Shown here piece after piece: positions 1-12,607 of a stretch of 64,000 bases of DNA (position 1 is the first letter of the stretch; the number at the start of each line of letters is the position of its first letter). The notes below the pieces were generated by a model. That model searched no databases, was not told where the DNA came from, and saw nothing but the letters and a program-made list of their open reading frames with translations. Source of the DNA: Halichoerus grypus. Lineage: Eukaryota; Chordata; Mammalia; Carnivora; Phocidae. Both the position numbers and the translations under genes were made by a program. Location: NCBI RefSeq assembly GCF_964656455.1, contig NC_135718.1, positions 149,650,762 through 149,714,761 on the forward strand. The letters are read 5' to 3'.

Positions 1-594
1 TCCATCTTTTTTCTAAATGAGAACCCTCCAGATGTAGAAATACAGCCAATCCAGACCCTCTTCTTTATACTAAATAATCCCAGGCTTTGCACTCTTTCCT
101 CACCAGACCAGTCTTCCGGACTTCTCACTACCCTAGTTGACCTTGTCTGCACCCACGCCATTTGCCAGCGTCCCCCCCGAAACCTGGTCCTCCAGCCTGA
201 ATCCCTTACTGATTCACAGGTGGTGGGACTGGCAGAGACACCTTCGTTTCCACATTCCAGTGGTGATACTCTTAGCCCAGCAAGGACTGGTTGGTCGTAT
301 TTTCAGCTGCCTTATAACCGCCTTCCTGGCACACATAGGCCAGCTTCCAACAGACACACTGAGATTTTTTAGAGGCAAAGTAACTCATCACTTGGATGCC
401 TATTTTAAACACGCGTATAAGTGTCACCATGGGAATTCTTTAAACAGCAAAATAGGATGTTTCAAAGATGGTGTGATTTGGGGGCAACTTGTAATATAAT
501 TATTAAATAATTAAATATTATATTAAACCACATCTATATTTATGACCACATATCCTGCCCAAAGTCTTAAGTCAGTTCAGTTAGCAATGTTTGG

Positions 595-905
595 AGAAAG
601 CACCTCCTCTCTGCTGTTGAGCCCATTCATTTAGATTTTATTTCAGCAGTTGTAGGTTTTAATGCTATTACTTCCATTTGGTTCTTCTTTCTTCTATTTC
701 TTTGCTGAGCCTTTCTACTTCTTCTGTGTCAAGAGTGTAATTGCTCATGGAAGGATCTTAATGATGGCGCCCTTAACATCCTTGTCAGATAATTCTAACA
801 TCTGTCATCTCGGTATTGCCATCTCTTGACTCTCTTTTATTCATTTGAGATTTTCCTCATTTCGTCTATAGCAAGTGATTTTCAAATGAAACCTCAACAT
901 TTCAG
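595..905. repeat. Old L1 3'-region fragment (L1M class)
   Basis: Phrases such as TTTCTTTGCTGAGCCTTTCTA, CAGATAATTCTAACATCTGT and TTTGAGATTTTCCT are typical of the 3' part of ancient mammalian L1 elements. The copy is diverged and its orientation is not resolved. Confidence 0.55.
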
Positions 906-2959
906 AAAATACTTTTAAAAGAGAAACCCTGCATCCCTAGAGAATATCCTGACCAAAAAATAAACAACTTTCCACCTACTTATTTTCCTTTTCTGAAAAT
1001 TGCATTAAAATCTAGTCCTCTCCCTTTAAAGATTTTGCAGGAATCCTTGGATGCATCCATTAAATCGATGAAGGGATCAGAAAATAGGGACCAAGATAAG
1101 TCAAAGGGTCTGGGGTAGAGTGGCCTCTCCAATATCCTTTCTATGCCACCGTCTTTCAAATAAGACCCTGAGCAGTGCAGAGACCTCAGGAAGGTGTCCC
1201 CCTAGTTTACAGCCTGGTGAGGACGAGAACCAAGTTCTGATTTATAGACCAGTGCATGTTTTCTGGTACAACTGAGCGTCAATATGGTACCATGAACAGT
1301 GTTAACTCACAGGGAAGCTTGGTGGATCTTAAGAACAATTTGATTCTTCTCTCTTGCTCTGAAATCATTTCACATACCTCCTCTTTTTCAAATGTTCTAG
1401 AGGAAAAAAACTCAAAACAAAAGCCACACACACAAATCACCCTCTCCTCACTTTTCTACATGGAAATAAATATTCTTTGAAGGAAAAAATTTTAGGAAAA
1501 AAAATGTTCTTAATAAGAGAAGGAAAACAGGAAGAAAAACTAATGACCTACCATCTTCATGGGGTTATAAATCAAAGTTGGCTTCAACCATGGGATAGCA
1601 ATGTTATTAAAAAACAATACCTACGGCCAAACTTAGTTTCATGATCTTCAGAAGCTCACACAGCTCCCACTTATCCCTGAAACCATTGTTTGTTTAAATG
1701 CTTAGAAATAAAGGGCTTGGGAGTCTTGGAAGCTACATGAGGAAATTTTCAGTTTTGCTACCCAGTGTCCTGAATGGGCTGTAGTCTCCAAGATATACCC
1801 GAAAATGAAGACATTTCAAGTCCAGGTGGGAGGGGAGAGGAGAAGCAAGGGGAAGAGAAGAGGGAAGGAGAGGGGTGCATCCCTGAAGCTGTCAGCACCT
1901 CTCTGAGGCAGAGAGCGCTTCACGGCCATGTTTACCGCCAACAGCCCAGGACGACCAGCAGGACGGAATGAGCTGGGCTTCAGCCTCCTTCAACCTGAGG
2001 TCCAGCTCAGGCGGGGCTTCACCAGCACCACGGAGAGCCCAAGTGGTGACAGCAGTGAGGCCCATCAGCGAGGCCCAGGGAGATGGAGACCTACCCCCTC
2101 ACCAGTCCGCAGATAGAAAGGAATGGGAGTGGACAGGGAGTGCCCTAGGGGTGACTGTCTGGCCTTCTGCCAGACTCCCACCCTGTACACGTACATCGTA
2201 ACTCCTTCCTTAGTGTCCGCTCTGCACCTGCCAAGGACACTCACAGCATGGTTGAGCCTTTCAGGAGGCCTCTGAACTAGAGTTTACTAACCCCGTCTCT
2301 CTCTATGCCTTTCCTTCCCTCACCAGTCATCCCTCCCCTTCTCTTCTTATGAATTCCTTACTCCAAGGTAATTTAAAAAGTCAACACGATAGAGCAGCTT
2401 AACTTGAGGGAAGGCTCTGCGACACATTATTGGCTAGTCAAAACTTTCTGGAGAGAGGAAGTTGTCGTCACAAGAACGTGCCCCAAGACCTCCAATTACA
2501 GGGAGTTCAACCAAGGGTCCCGCCTGTGGCATTCTGGAACCCACCATCAGTGTAGTGAAGGTCCTGCTCCAGGCTGAGGAGTGTGCAGGGATGCCGGGGC
2601 AGGCCCATCCTTGGGAGACACAGGAGGCCCCCACACATGGCTTTGGCTTCAGGACTCACTGAAAGCCTTGCCACACCTTCCTCAGAGCACACTGCCATCT
2701 AAGAGACGGTCTCCCGCCCTCCCCTCCTTCCCTTGCAGTCAGACCCACGCGGAAATGTGACAGCTACCCCAGCCTCGCCCAGGGCCTCCCCACCTTCTCT
2801 CACAGGCACTGAATCCCGTCTTGGCATGTGCTTTTTGGAGGACTTAGAATAACACAAAGTGAGAAAGAAAAGATACAGGCAAGTCATTTTTAGCTGCTTC
2901 CTTTTCTATTCTCACAAAAAATTCTCCAGTCTTCCCTTCATTTGATAACGTTTCTATAA

Positions 2960-3110
2960 TGCTTCCTTCACGTTATCAAAATTGATCGCAACCTTAAAAG
3001 ATAAACACACTAAGGCTCAGAGACGTTCACTTACTTCCCCCGCCAAGTTCACCTAGCCCAGTGGTAATGAAACCCAACTCGTATACCTCTGTGCCCTACA
3101 TCCTCCTTGC
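2960..3110 (+). repeat. MIR SINE relic
   Basis: The order of AAGGCTCAGAGACGTTCACTTACTT and then AGTTCACCTAGCCCAGTGG follows the MIR core (GGCTCAGAGAGGTTAAGTAACTT, then CACACAGC). Diverged. Confidence 0.55.
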
Positions 3111-3804
3111 CGCTCCAAGTGATATAATCAGAGAACGTCAGTCTCCACCGCCGCAAATGGTCAAGGGCTTGCAGGGTATGCTCTAAGAAGACCACAGAAT
3201 GGGGTAAGCATGTCCTTTATCTAATGGGTGCAAATGTCCAGTGTTCCACGGAAAGTTACAGCCATTCTGACATTCCAAAATCTGCCGGCAGGGAATGTGA
3301 TGTGGGAACGAGGTCAGACGTAGGTCTGCCTGGAACAGCGCCAAAATCAGAAGAGAGAATTGGGATAATTATCCTAGCCGTCCTGTCTCCTCTTAGAGCC
3401 CAGAAATGGACAGGGCATCTCTGAAGCTCTTCCTCAGGAAGCCAAAAGTGGAGAAGAATTTGTATTGGCACTGACTTCCTAGACACATCGCAGAGTCTGT
3501 AAGCTTTACCATTATTCATGCTCCTGGCAGCAATGGGGACTTCTCAGAAAACACAACACAACATAACCTTGCAAAGACCTTATTAACTCAGCTTTACAAG
3601 TTCTCCATGCTTCCAGACAGAACAGGATTAGTCTGAAAATACAGCTATCACTCATCCTCAGGCATCACCTATGGATACAGAAAACACATTTCAAAACTGA
3701 AGTGCTCATAAATCCTCACACAGTGTACACAAGTCCTAATGTGCATGTTTTAAAATGAGCAGAAAATAAAGAGGGACTAGAAACGTGACATGGTAGAAGG
3801 AAGA

Positions 3805-3985
3805 CTGGACAAAGTTTAGTCCTGGCTCCATCAGTAACTGTGTGGGCGACCCTGGGACAGTCACTGGGCTTCTCGTGTCCTCTGTTACCAAAATCTAATC
3901 ATCCATGGGAGCAGACTAGATCATTTCTGAAGTTCCTTCTCCTAAATTCTGGTTCTACAATCCTAACTGCCTCCTTTTCTTACCC
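3805..3985 (-). repeat. MIR relic, reverse
   Basis: CTGGCTCCATCAGTAACTGTG, GACCCTGGGACAGTCACTGG and the following tract match the reverse-strand MIR pattern (tgtgtgaccttgggcaagtcac, then the cctcatctgta region). Confidence 0.5.
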
Positions 3986-4189
3986 AATTAGATTTGAGGT
4001 CTGTGTTTCCAGAAAAACTAATGCCACTCTTTGGGCAGGAAACTAGTTCTCCTGCCATGTGATATCCCAGCTACAGAGTACAGGCTAGAAGTTAAAGACT
4101 TCAGATTAATTAATTAGGCATTTCCTATACAGTAGCTTTTCTCCGAGCAGCCAGAAGAGATGCATATACACATGGCAACACTGTGGTGG

Positions 4190-4430
4190 GAAGAACCTAC
4201 TTATTTGAGCGGGTCAGACCCGATTCAGACCTTGACATCACCTCTGATGGGATGTGAGGTCTTGGGCAAGGTGCTCAATCTTCTTTTGCAAAACAAGCAT
4301 AAGAATGGTACCGACCTCACAGGATGGTTATGACCGTTTAATAAGTATATGGAGCATCAAACAGGCCCGGCAAATGGCAGGTGCTCAATATCAGCGTTAG
4401 CTACTATTGTTAGCTATTCTCATTACCATC
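4190..4430 (-). repeat. MIR relic, reverse
   Basis: GTCTTGGGCAAGGTGCTCAAT, ACCGACCTCACAGGATGGTT, GGCAGGTGCTCAATATCAG and GTTAGCTACTATT follow the reverse MIR consensus in order. This is one of the clearest MIR copies here. Confidence 0.7.
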
Positions 4431-4619
4431 TTAGCATGTAATTACTTTGGTCGCTCTGGTCTTCTACCTTCCCAAACAGATGAAACAGGATTAGAGAAAA
4501 GACATGGTCCCTGCGTCTAAAGGCTCAGCCCATGGGATAAAGAGATAAATAACTCTAATGCAATTCTGGAGCTATAATAGACCTACGTATGCAGATAATG
4601 CCATTAAAAATAATTTTGC

Positions 4620-4710
4620 TGGAAAGGGTCCATGTCTAATACCCTTATGGATCCCACTCAGTTCCTTGAACACAGCAGACACACAATGAATAGTTGTTAA
4701 TGAGAACGAT
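4620..4710 (+). repeat. L2/MIR 3'-end-like relic
   Basis: TTGAACACAGCAGACACACAATGAATAGTTGTT resembles the common 'cctggcacatagtaggtgctcaataa' 3' end of L2/MIR. Short and weak. Confidence 0.35.
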
Positions 4711-5794
4711 GGAACTTTCTAGAATATGTTAGGAGATCACAACTAAGTTATTGGTGTACAAAAGAAATCATATGAAACTGAGGCCTTTCAGATCCTTTCA
4801 TAGAAAAATCCTTTGGACGAAGTTCAGGACTAATCTTCCTTATTCGGAAGTCCACTCCCTAGCAAATAGTGCAGTAGTGGGATTCCAGGATTATAATAAA
4901 TGATCATTATTATGTACACAGCAAAGCCAATTACTTGGGCCTGGCTGGGAGTTGAAGAAAATGTAATGATTGGGAGATGACAAAGCCACTTAATAGTGGG
5001 GTTCACACCACAAATATCAACAAAGAGTCCTAGGAATTTGAGATTCATTATCTGCTGGCTTCGGTTCAAGAGGACAGCATTTTTAGATGCTTGTTAATAT
5101 AACCAAAAAGATATTTTTTACATCTCAGTGAGAGATGATCACAAAATATTTGGCTATGGCATACCCTGGAATCAAGCCCCTACAGACCGAAGTCACTGAG
5201 CAAGTCCGACTGAGAATACCACCAAAGTGAGCGACTCCCACTGGGGCCTTTCAAAGCTCAGGAAAGGCTCTCCTTGTGTCTTCAAACAGGCAAGTTGCCA
5301 AGAGGAGAAAGAGGGAGGAAATGTGATAGCCAAAAGTAACAAACGAGATTTCATTTGATCCAACTGCTAAGTACTTAGTTCTTCCTGATTTAAGGACATC
5401 ATCACAAATCACGTTCACTCATCCAGCGAGCCAACAACCACAATAATTGAAAACACACCACACAGGCCAGGTGCCCGAGGAAGTGCTGGCCTTACAGCAA
5501 TGGCCCCTGCCCTTGAAAAGTTCTTGGGAGAGCAGGGAATCCCTGTAAACATGCTTCTCTCCCCCGGCCAGGAAGCATCCCACCATTCACCAGGCATAGA
5601 CAGGCAGGGGGGTCCCATCCTGCCCGAGAGGATCAGGAGGCAACAACGCATAAACCCACTTGGCCTCTAGGGTCTGCTTTGTCTCTAACCCAGGAGGCTC
5701 TCAAGGACCTAAGTAAGGACAGGTGACCCACACACACGATCAGTGAAGAGCATGGTTCCAGAGCTGGTGCAGAGCATTCCAGAGGGCGAAGTGA

Positions 5795-5912
5795 AAGTGA
5801 TCACCTGATCCAACTCTTGATAGCTGAAGCTCAGAGAGACAAAATAACCTGCCCATGACCCCACAGCCAGGAAAGGAAGAGCCAGGACGAGGACCTAGGT
5901 ATTCTCTTCTCG
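5795..5912 (+). repeat. MIR relic
   Basis: GAAGCTCAGAGAGACAAAATAACCTGCCCATGACCCCACAGCCAG and then GGACGAGGACCTAGG match the MIR core and its downstream part. Confidence 0.6.
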
Positions 5913-6664
5913 GCCAAGGGCTCCTTCCAGCATGCACACTAACCCAGTGCAAGTCAATGTGTTTGCAGGTGGAGAGGACAAGTCAACATTTTGACCACGG
6001 AGGGCAGCACAGACACTGACAAATGAGTTGAGAATGTCAGGCTGGACCTCTACCTGTGCCCATGACTGAATATCAGCCATGACTTTTTCTACACCCTCAA
6101 CTACTGGGCAAGAGCTCCAGTTCTTAACCTTGATGAGGATGGCCATCACCCAAATCTGCAGACTGTTCCATTTCCTTGGAGACAAGTGTGGCATGTCTGC
6201 ACTTGGCCCCTCTTAGTTCTATACACAGAGAGAAACACGCAGAGAGCGAGGTGGTGTGAGCACACTCAAATACCAGGGGCCGGCCATGCAGGAACCAAAC
6301 GACACAAAGGCTGACTGCTGTGAACGTGCACACATCTGCCTGAGGCGACATAAATGAACGCTGTGATTATCCGAATCAAAAACATGCCTGAAACAGACAC
6401 CAGGAGGGGGTAGAGAAAACAAGATGGGAAGCTTCCCTTTCTCAAGCCTGGCATCAGAAGAATCAGACTGAGGAAAGACCTGTTAGATCACCTCTTTTCT
6501 AGGCCAGCTGGAGGGGAACCCATACTAGCAATTACCAGGGATGGAGTTTCAAAATGAGTCATAAGGTCCCAAGGGCTCCCTGGGGAAGATGCTTCTCTAG
6601 CTCTCATTTCTCAGTGGAAGGAGGCTGGCTTCTCTGCCAGGTGACACCTCAGCACACAGGTGTC

Positions 6665-6729
6665 CTTACGTAGGGTATGATCTTGGGCAAAAATATTCAA
6701 GGTTTTTCAACATCAGTTTTTTCATATGC
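6665..6729 (-). repeat. MIR relic, left part (split by the L1)
   Basis: GATCTTGGGCAAAAATATTC and TCAGTTTTTTCATATGCACAATGGGG follow the reverse MIR consensus. The match resumes beyond the L1 at 9852, so the L1 landed inside this MIR. Confidence 0.5.
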
Positions 6730-6746
6730 ACAATGGGGCCAATGCT
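6730..6746 (+). repeat. Target-site duplication of the L1, left copy
   Basis: ACAATGGGGCCAATGCT, matching 9835-9851 at 16 of 17 positions. Confidence 0.9.
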
Positions 6747-9700
6747 AAATAAAGCCTAAACCCAGCAGAAGAGAAATAATAAAGATCAGAGCAGAAATCA
6801 ATGAAATAGAAACCAAAAGAACAGTAGAACAGATCAACGAAACTAGGAGCTGGTTCTTTGAAAGAATTAATAAGATTGATAAATCCCTGGCTAGACTTAT
6901 CCAAAAGAAAAAAGAAAGGACCCAAATAAATAAAATCATGAATGAAAGAGGAGAGATCACAACCAACACCAAAGAAATACAAACAATTATAAGAACATAT
7001 TATGAGCAACTCTATGCCAGCAAATTAGATAATCTGGAAGAAATGGATACATTCCTAGAGACGTATAAACTACCAAAACTGAACCAGGAAGAAACAGAAA
7101 ACCTGAACAGACCCATAACCACTAAGGAAATTGAAGCAGTAATCAAAAATCTCCCAACAAACAAGAGCCCAGGGCCAGATGGCTTCCCAGGGGAATTCTA
7201 CCAAACATTTAAAGAAAAATTAATACCTATTCTTCTGAAACTGTTCCAAAAAATAGAAATGGAAGGAAAACTTCCAAACTCATGAGGCCAGCACTACCTT
7301 GATCCCCAAACCAGACAAAGACCCCATCAAAAACGAGAACTACAGACTAATATCCCTGATGAACATGGATGCAAAAATTCTCACCAAAATGCTAGCAACA
7401 GGCTCCAACAGTACATTAAAAGGATTATTCACCACGACCAAGTGGGATTTATTCCTGGGCTGCAAAGTTGGTTCAAAATCCGCAAATCAATCAATGTGAT
7501 ACAATACATTAATAAAAAAAAAAGAACAAGAAACATATAATCCTCTCAATAGATGCAGAAAAAGCATTTGACAAAGTACAGCATCCTTTCTTGATCAAAA
7601 CTCTTCACAGTGTAGGGATAGAGGGTACATACCTCAATATCATAAAAGCCATCTATGAAAAACCCACAGCAAATATCACACTCAATGGGGAAAAACTAAG
7701 AGCTTTTCCCCTAAGGTCAGGAACACAGCAGGGATGTCCACTGTCACCACTGCTATTCAACATAGTACTAGAAGTCCTAGCCACAGCAATCAGACAACAA
7801 AAAGAAATAAAAAGCATCTGAATCGGCAAAGAAGTCAAACTCTCACTCTTTGCAGATGATATGATGCTTTATGTGGAAAACCCAAAAGACTCCACCCCAA
7901 AACTGCTAGAACTCATACAGGAATTCAATCAAGTGGCAGGATATAAAATCAATGCACAGAAATCAGTGGCATTTCTATACACCAACAACAAGACAGAAGA
8001 AAGAGAAATTAAGGAGTCGATCCATCTACAATTGCACTCCAAACCATAAGATACCTAGGAATAAATCTAACCAAAGAGGCAAAGAATCTGTTCTCAGAAA
8101 ACTCATGAAAACAAATTGAGGAAGACACAAAGAAATGGAAAAACATTCTATGCTCATGGATTAGAAGAACAAATATTGTGAAAATGTCTATGCTACCTAG
8201 ACACATTTAATGCAATCCCTATCAAAATACCATCAACTTTTTTCAAAGAAATGGAACAAATAATCCTAAAATTTGTATGGAACCAGAAAAGACCCCGAAC
8301 AGCCAGAGGAATGTTGAAAAAGAAAAGCAAAGCTGGTGGCATCACAATTCCGGACTTCCAGCTCTATTACAAAGCTGTCATCATCAAGACAGTATGGTAC
8401 TGGCACAAAAACAGACACATAGATCAATGGAACAGAAGAGAGAGCCCAGAAATGGACCCTCAACTCTATGGTCAACTAATCTTCGACAAAGCAGGAAAGA
8501 AGGTCCAATGGAAAAAGACAGTCTCTTCAACAAATGGTGTTGGGAAAATTGGACAGCCACATGCAGAAGAATGAAACTGGACCATTTCCTTACACCACAC
8601 ACAAAAATTGACTCAAAATGGATGAAAGACCTAAATGTGAGACAGGAATCCATCGAAATCCTTGAGGAAAACAGGCAGCAACCTCTTCGACCTCAGCCGC
8701 AGCAACTTCTTCCTAGAAACATCGCCAAAGGCAAGGGAAACAAGGGCAAAAATGAGCTACTGGGACTTCATCAAGATAAAAAGTTTTTACACAGCAAAGG
8801 AAACAGTCAACAAAACCAAAAGACAACTGACAGAATGGGAGAAGATACTTGCAAATGACATATCAGATAAAGGGCTAGTATCCAAAATCTGTAAAGAACT
8901 TATCAAACTCAACACCCAAAGAACAAATAATCCAATCAAGAAATAGGCAGAAGACAGGAGCAGACATTTCTGCAAAGAAGATATCCAAATGGCCAACAGA
9001 CACATGAAAAAGTGCTCAACATCACTAGGCATTAGGGAAATACAGATCAAAACCACAATGAGTTACCACCTCACACCAGTCAGAATGGCCAAAATTAAGA
9101 AGTCAAGAAACGACAGATGTTGGCGGGGATGTGGAGAAAGGGGAACCCTCTTACACTGTTGGTGGGAATGCAAGCTGGTGCAGGCACTCTGGAAAACAGT
9201 ATGGAGGTTCCTCAAAAGGTTGAAAATAGAGCTACCCTACGACCCAGCAATTGCACTACTGGGTATTTACCCCAAAGATACAAATGTAGTGATCCGAGGG
9301 GGAACGTGCACCCCAATGTTTATAGCAGCAATGTCCACAATAGCCAAACTATGGAAAGAGCCTAGATGTCCATCAACAGATGAATGGATAAATACGATGT
9401 GGTATATATATATACAACGGAATATTATGCAGCCAGCAAAAAATTTGAAATCTTGCCATTTGCAATGACGTGGATGGAACTAGAGGGTATTACGCTAAGC
9501 GAAATAGTCAATCAGAGAAAGATAAGTATCGTGATCTCATGGATATGAGGATTTTGAGAAACAAGACAGAGGATCATCGGGGAAGGGAGGGAAAAATGAA
9601 ACAAGATGAAACCAGAGAGGGAGACAAACCATAAGAGACTCTTAATCTTAGGAAACAAACTGAGGGTTGCTGGAGTAGAGGGGGGTGGGAGGGATGGGGT

Positions 9701-9834
9701 GGCTGGGTGATGAACACTGGGGAGGGTATGTACTATGGTGACAGCTGTGAATTATGTAAGACTGATGAATCACAGACCTGTACCCCTGAAACAAATAATA
9801 CATTATATGTTAATAGAAAAATAAAAAAAGAAAA
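6747..9834 (+). mobile_element. L1 (LINE-1) insertion, 5'-truncated, carnivore type
   Basis: About 3.1 kb of the 3' half of an L1, antisense to NOS1AP. It starts inside ORF2 just before the reverse transcriptase domain and runs through RT, the C-terminal region, the 3' UTR with its G-rich tract (about 9675-9700) and an A-rich tail. RT blocks are visible: [15 protein letters not shown] at about 7160-7205, [17 protein letters not shown] at about 7700-7760, and the catalytic FADD at 7849-7860. The reading frame changes between about 7285, 7499 and 7591 and has a stop at 7819-7821, so ORF2 is dead. A 17-bp target-site duplication (ACAATGGGGCCRATGCT, one mismatch) lies at 6730-6746 and 9835-9851. 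The 5' ORF1, endonuclease and promoter are absent. Confidence 0.95.
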
Positions 9835-9851
9835 ACAATGGGGCCGATGCT
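9835..9851 (+). repeat. Target-site duplication of the L1, right copy
   Basis: ACAATGGGGCCGATGCT follows the A-rich tail directly. Confidence 0.9.
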
Positions 9852-11220
9852 GCTGCATATGGTACATGGGGGATACAGGGAGATGGGGAATAAGACTGTC
9901 CTCTAAGGCCAAAACCACAACGTCCCATCATCGTGGACCAAAATCAGAGGGACAGAATAAGCCCCATGACAGCAGATCGTGAAATGGAACCCAACCGAAA
10001 GATGATGTCAGTTGGAAGTGTGCGTTGCATGGGGGTGGTGGGGAGGTGCAGGGATGGTCAGCCAGGAAACTACAGAAGTCAGTGATGAAGTCAAACCCTG
10101 GCAGAGTCTGTCGAACCGACCCCAGGACAGCATGGGCCCAACAAGGCCCCTACGAACATCCAAGGGACCCAATTATCGTGGAGCCAGAGACCAGGAAACA
10201 TTCTTGCCGCATGGTTAGCGGACTTACTCCATTACTCCATTTCATGCTCACCGAACCACCTCTAACCATCTTCCTTCCCACGTCACTTGCCTTAGAGAGA
10301 GAAAACATGCTTTTCAGGTTTGTCAGGCTAATGTGAGTTATCTGGCCTGGGAAACTGTTCCATGTCTCAAAGTGAATAAAGGAACTGGCGGTCTAGTCTA
10401 TACATGAGCCTCTTTTGAGCTCTGTCGGTGTGAGTCTTGGACTCTGGAATGCTGATCGCTCAGCACCTGGTCGGGGAGCAGTTGAGTGAGGACACTTGAG
10501 TGGCTGATTTCCCGAGGGGACTGGGTGCTGTGGAAGCTGACCCCGTGTCCCCAAGCCCTTCCCAGGAGGTCTGATGCAGGGATGCACACAATGGGCATGG
10601 AGGCATCTTGTAATCTGGAAAGTGCCCCTACATCACAACCCCTACTTCATCAGATAGGACATAAGGGCCCTAAGCCACACGAAGGGCTGTCACATGAAGG
10701 GCTGAGTAAAGTTACCTGACACAGGTGACCAAAGCCAGGCTGGGACTCAGGCTGCCTGAGTCATGAGCTGGGGTTGCACTGGCCTCTGTTTTTTTCTGAG
10801 GGTAACTCTCGCTTTTAAATTCACACTGTCATCATCCGTGATTTATTTAACTGGCTTCAGCAACTCTCCCGCTCAGGGACTCTTAAGGGGATGATATTCC
10901 AAAGACTGCCCCACGGTTAACCACTGTGTGCAAGCACGTGCAGTGGGGGAGGGGCAGAAAAGACACCCTCCTCCTTCACCCCCTGGAGTAAGAACAAGAT
11001 GGGGACTCTGGTCCCACTGTAGAGGTTTATCAAGTCAAAAACATTTAAGAAGTGATTACAAATTCCCTACTGCTTGTGAATTTTACCAACAGTATCATCA
11101 TATTCTATTTTTTTTTCCTGTATAATTTCAACCTCATAGCCATAACACTTTCTAGAACCACCCCTGAAGATATTTAGGGAGCATAAGAGAACAAGTTTTG
11201 CTTTAATACATGGGAGACCT

Positions 11221-11420
11221 TGGGACACCTGGGTGGCTCAGTCGTTAAGTGTCTGCCTTTGGCTCAGGTCATGATCCCAGGGTTCTGGGATCGAACCCCG
11301 CATCGGGCTCCCTGCTCGGTGGGAAGCCTGCTTCTCCCTCTCCCACTCCCCCTGCTTGTGTTCCCTCTCTCACTGTGTCTCTCTCTGTCAAATAAATAAA
11401 TAAAATCTTAAAAAAAAAAA
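11221..11420 (+). mobile_element. Can-SINE (SINEC, tRNA-Lys derived)
   Basis: The head GGGACACCTGGGTGGCTCAG has the A-box region and GATCGAACCCC has the B box. A CT-rich body, the AAATAAATAAATAAAATCTT tail and poly-A follow. The exact 16-bp target-site duplication AATACATGGGAGACCT is at 11205-11220 and 11421-11436. Confidence 0.97.
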
Positions 11421-12601
11421 AATACATGGGAGACCTCTGTAAATGTCCATTCGTTCAGAGAAAAAATGGGCTACCTGAGGAAGCAGTGAAACCCCCACCA
11501 CTGCGTGGTGTCCAATCATACACTGGCTAATGTTTTTGCAAGGAGGACAGAGAGCAGATTTAAATTCTTGGATTGGCAAGACGACTACCCTTCAACATCT
11601 CTCTCAACTACTGGTTCTCCAAGTTTATGTCACCTACAACTATGTACTTGTCTTTACCTTCCATAAGCCCCACGCTCAAGGTCTGCCTTGATACCCAGCT
11701 GAATTAACAGCATCTTAGGTTCGGAACCAAAAGCAGCTTGAGAGGTCTATATAATGTTAGTGTTTGAGGGTGCTACCACCAACACGTATAAAACAAGCTA
11801 TCATAAATAAAAAAGGTATCAGCAGAGTCAAGAAACAGAGAAACAAAACGACTCCTCCTATATCCTCAATCCTCCAAAGCCCCTTTCCGTTTCTTTCTGG
11901 AAACACACACTCTCCGCTCTGCCAATATGCACACCTAGCTTTTCCCAGGGGTTAACATCATTCCTCCCACAACACGTACAAGTAACACACAAACAGCCAC
12001 GCGTTTAAGCAATGTACGCTCACTCTCTTGTGTCACCCCAGGTCAGAGGAATGCCCCCCAAATGGCTCAGTCCCTCCCCACCTCCCCCCCGACCTTGACC
12101 ACAGCACAGGCTTCCTGCACACAGAACAGCAGGGGCGGATGGGTCTTGAGGGACTATTCCAAGAGACGGGCTGAAGCAGCATCTACAGGACACACAGTGG
12201 GTTTGGGTGGGACTGAGGGTCGTTCCTGGGACAGAAGGGGACAGCTGCTAAGGAAACCTCCTCATCCACCCTTCTGCCAAACCCTCTTACTCATCATCAC
12301 TTTGAATTTAAAGTATTTCCTAAGATCAAGACTCAAAGGTCCAGGTAACAAAATGCAAGGATGGCAGGAGATGGAGCCCTGTCACCCATGGGACGCCAGG
12401 ACGTGGAGCCATGGGGATGACGAGGCCACTGGCCTCTACCTCATCTGTCTGCCACAACTGTAGTCTCCCACCACTGTTGCTGCTCCGGGCACACCACTCC
12501 CCAGACGAGGAAGGATTCTGTCTAGGGAGCGGCGTAGCAGGACAAGGCATCCCATGCCTACCTTCCCTTCCCCGCTCCTCACCAGCTTCTGGGTCAGAGC
12601 C

Positions 12602-12607
12602 CCTTAC
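12602..12607 (-). promoter_or_regulatory. NOS1AP: Splice donor of the NOS1AP exon
   Basis: The minus strand reads AAG then GTAAGG, a near-consensus U2-type donor. The reading frame runs on beyond it for some codons, but the family sequence continues with leucines (recalled), which the intron does not encode, so the exon stops here. Confidence 0.9.

Larger units (their letters stand above)
1..12601 (-). other. NOS1AP: NOS1AP intron downstream of the exon (probably intron 3), partial
   Basis: This follows the donor on the minus strand, and the next exon is not reached. Apart from the repeats listed separately, I see nothing recognisable in 1-590, 910-2960, 3120-3800, 4770-5780, 5920-6660, 9870-11200 and 11440-12600. 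Short open frames there have no codon pattern, splice context or family match and are taken as chance. Confidence 0.8.

Noticed and set aside
6938..9468. Several open frames that look like a reverse transcriptase gene
   Set aside because: They are decayed L1 ORF2 in changing frames within a truncated insertion flanked by a target-site duplication, not a host gene or a retron-like system.
1..12601. Next NOS1AP exon (leucine-rich start followed by a tryptophan-containing PTB segment)
   Set aside because: I scanned the minus strand for the corresponding sequence and did not see it; the exon is presumably beyond the left edge.
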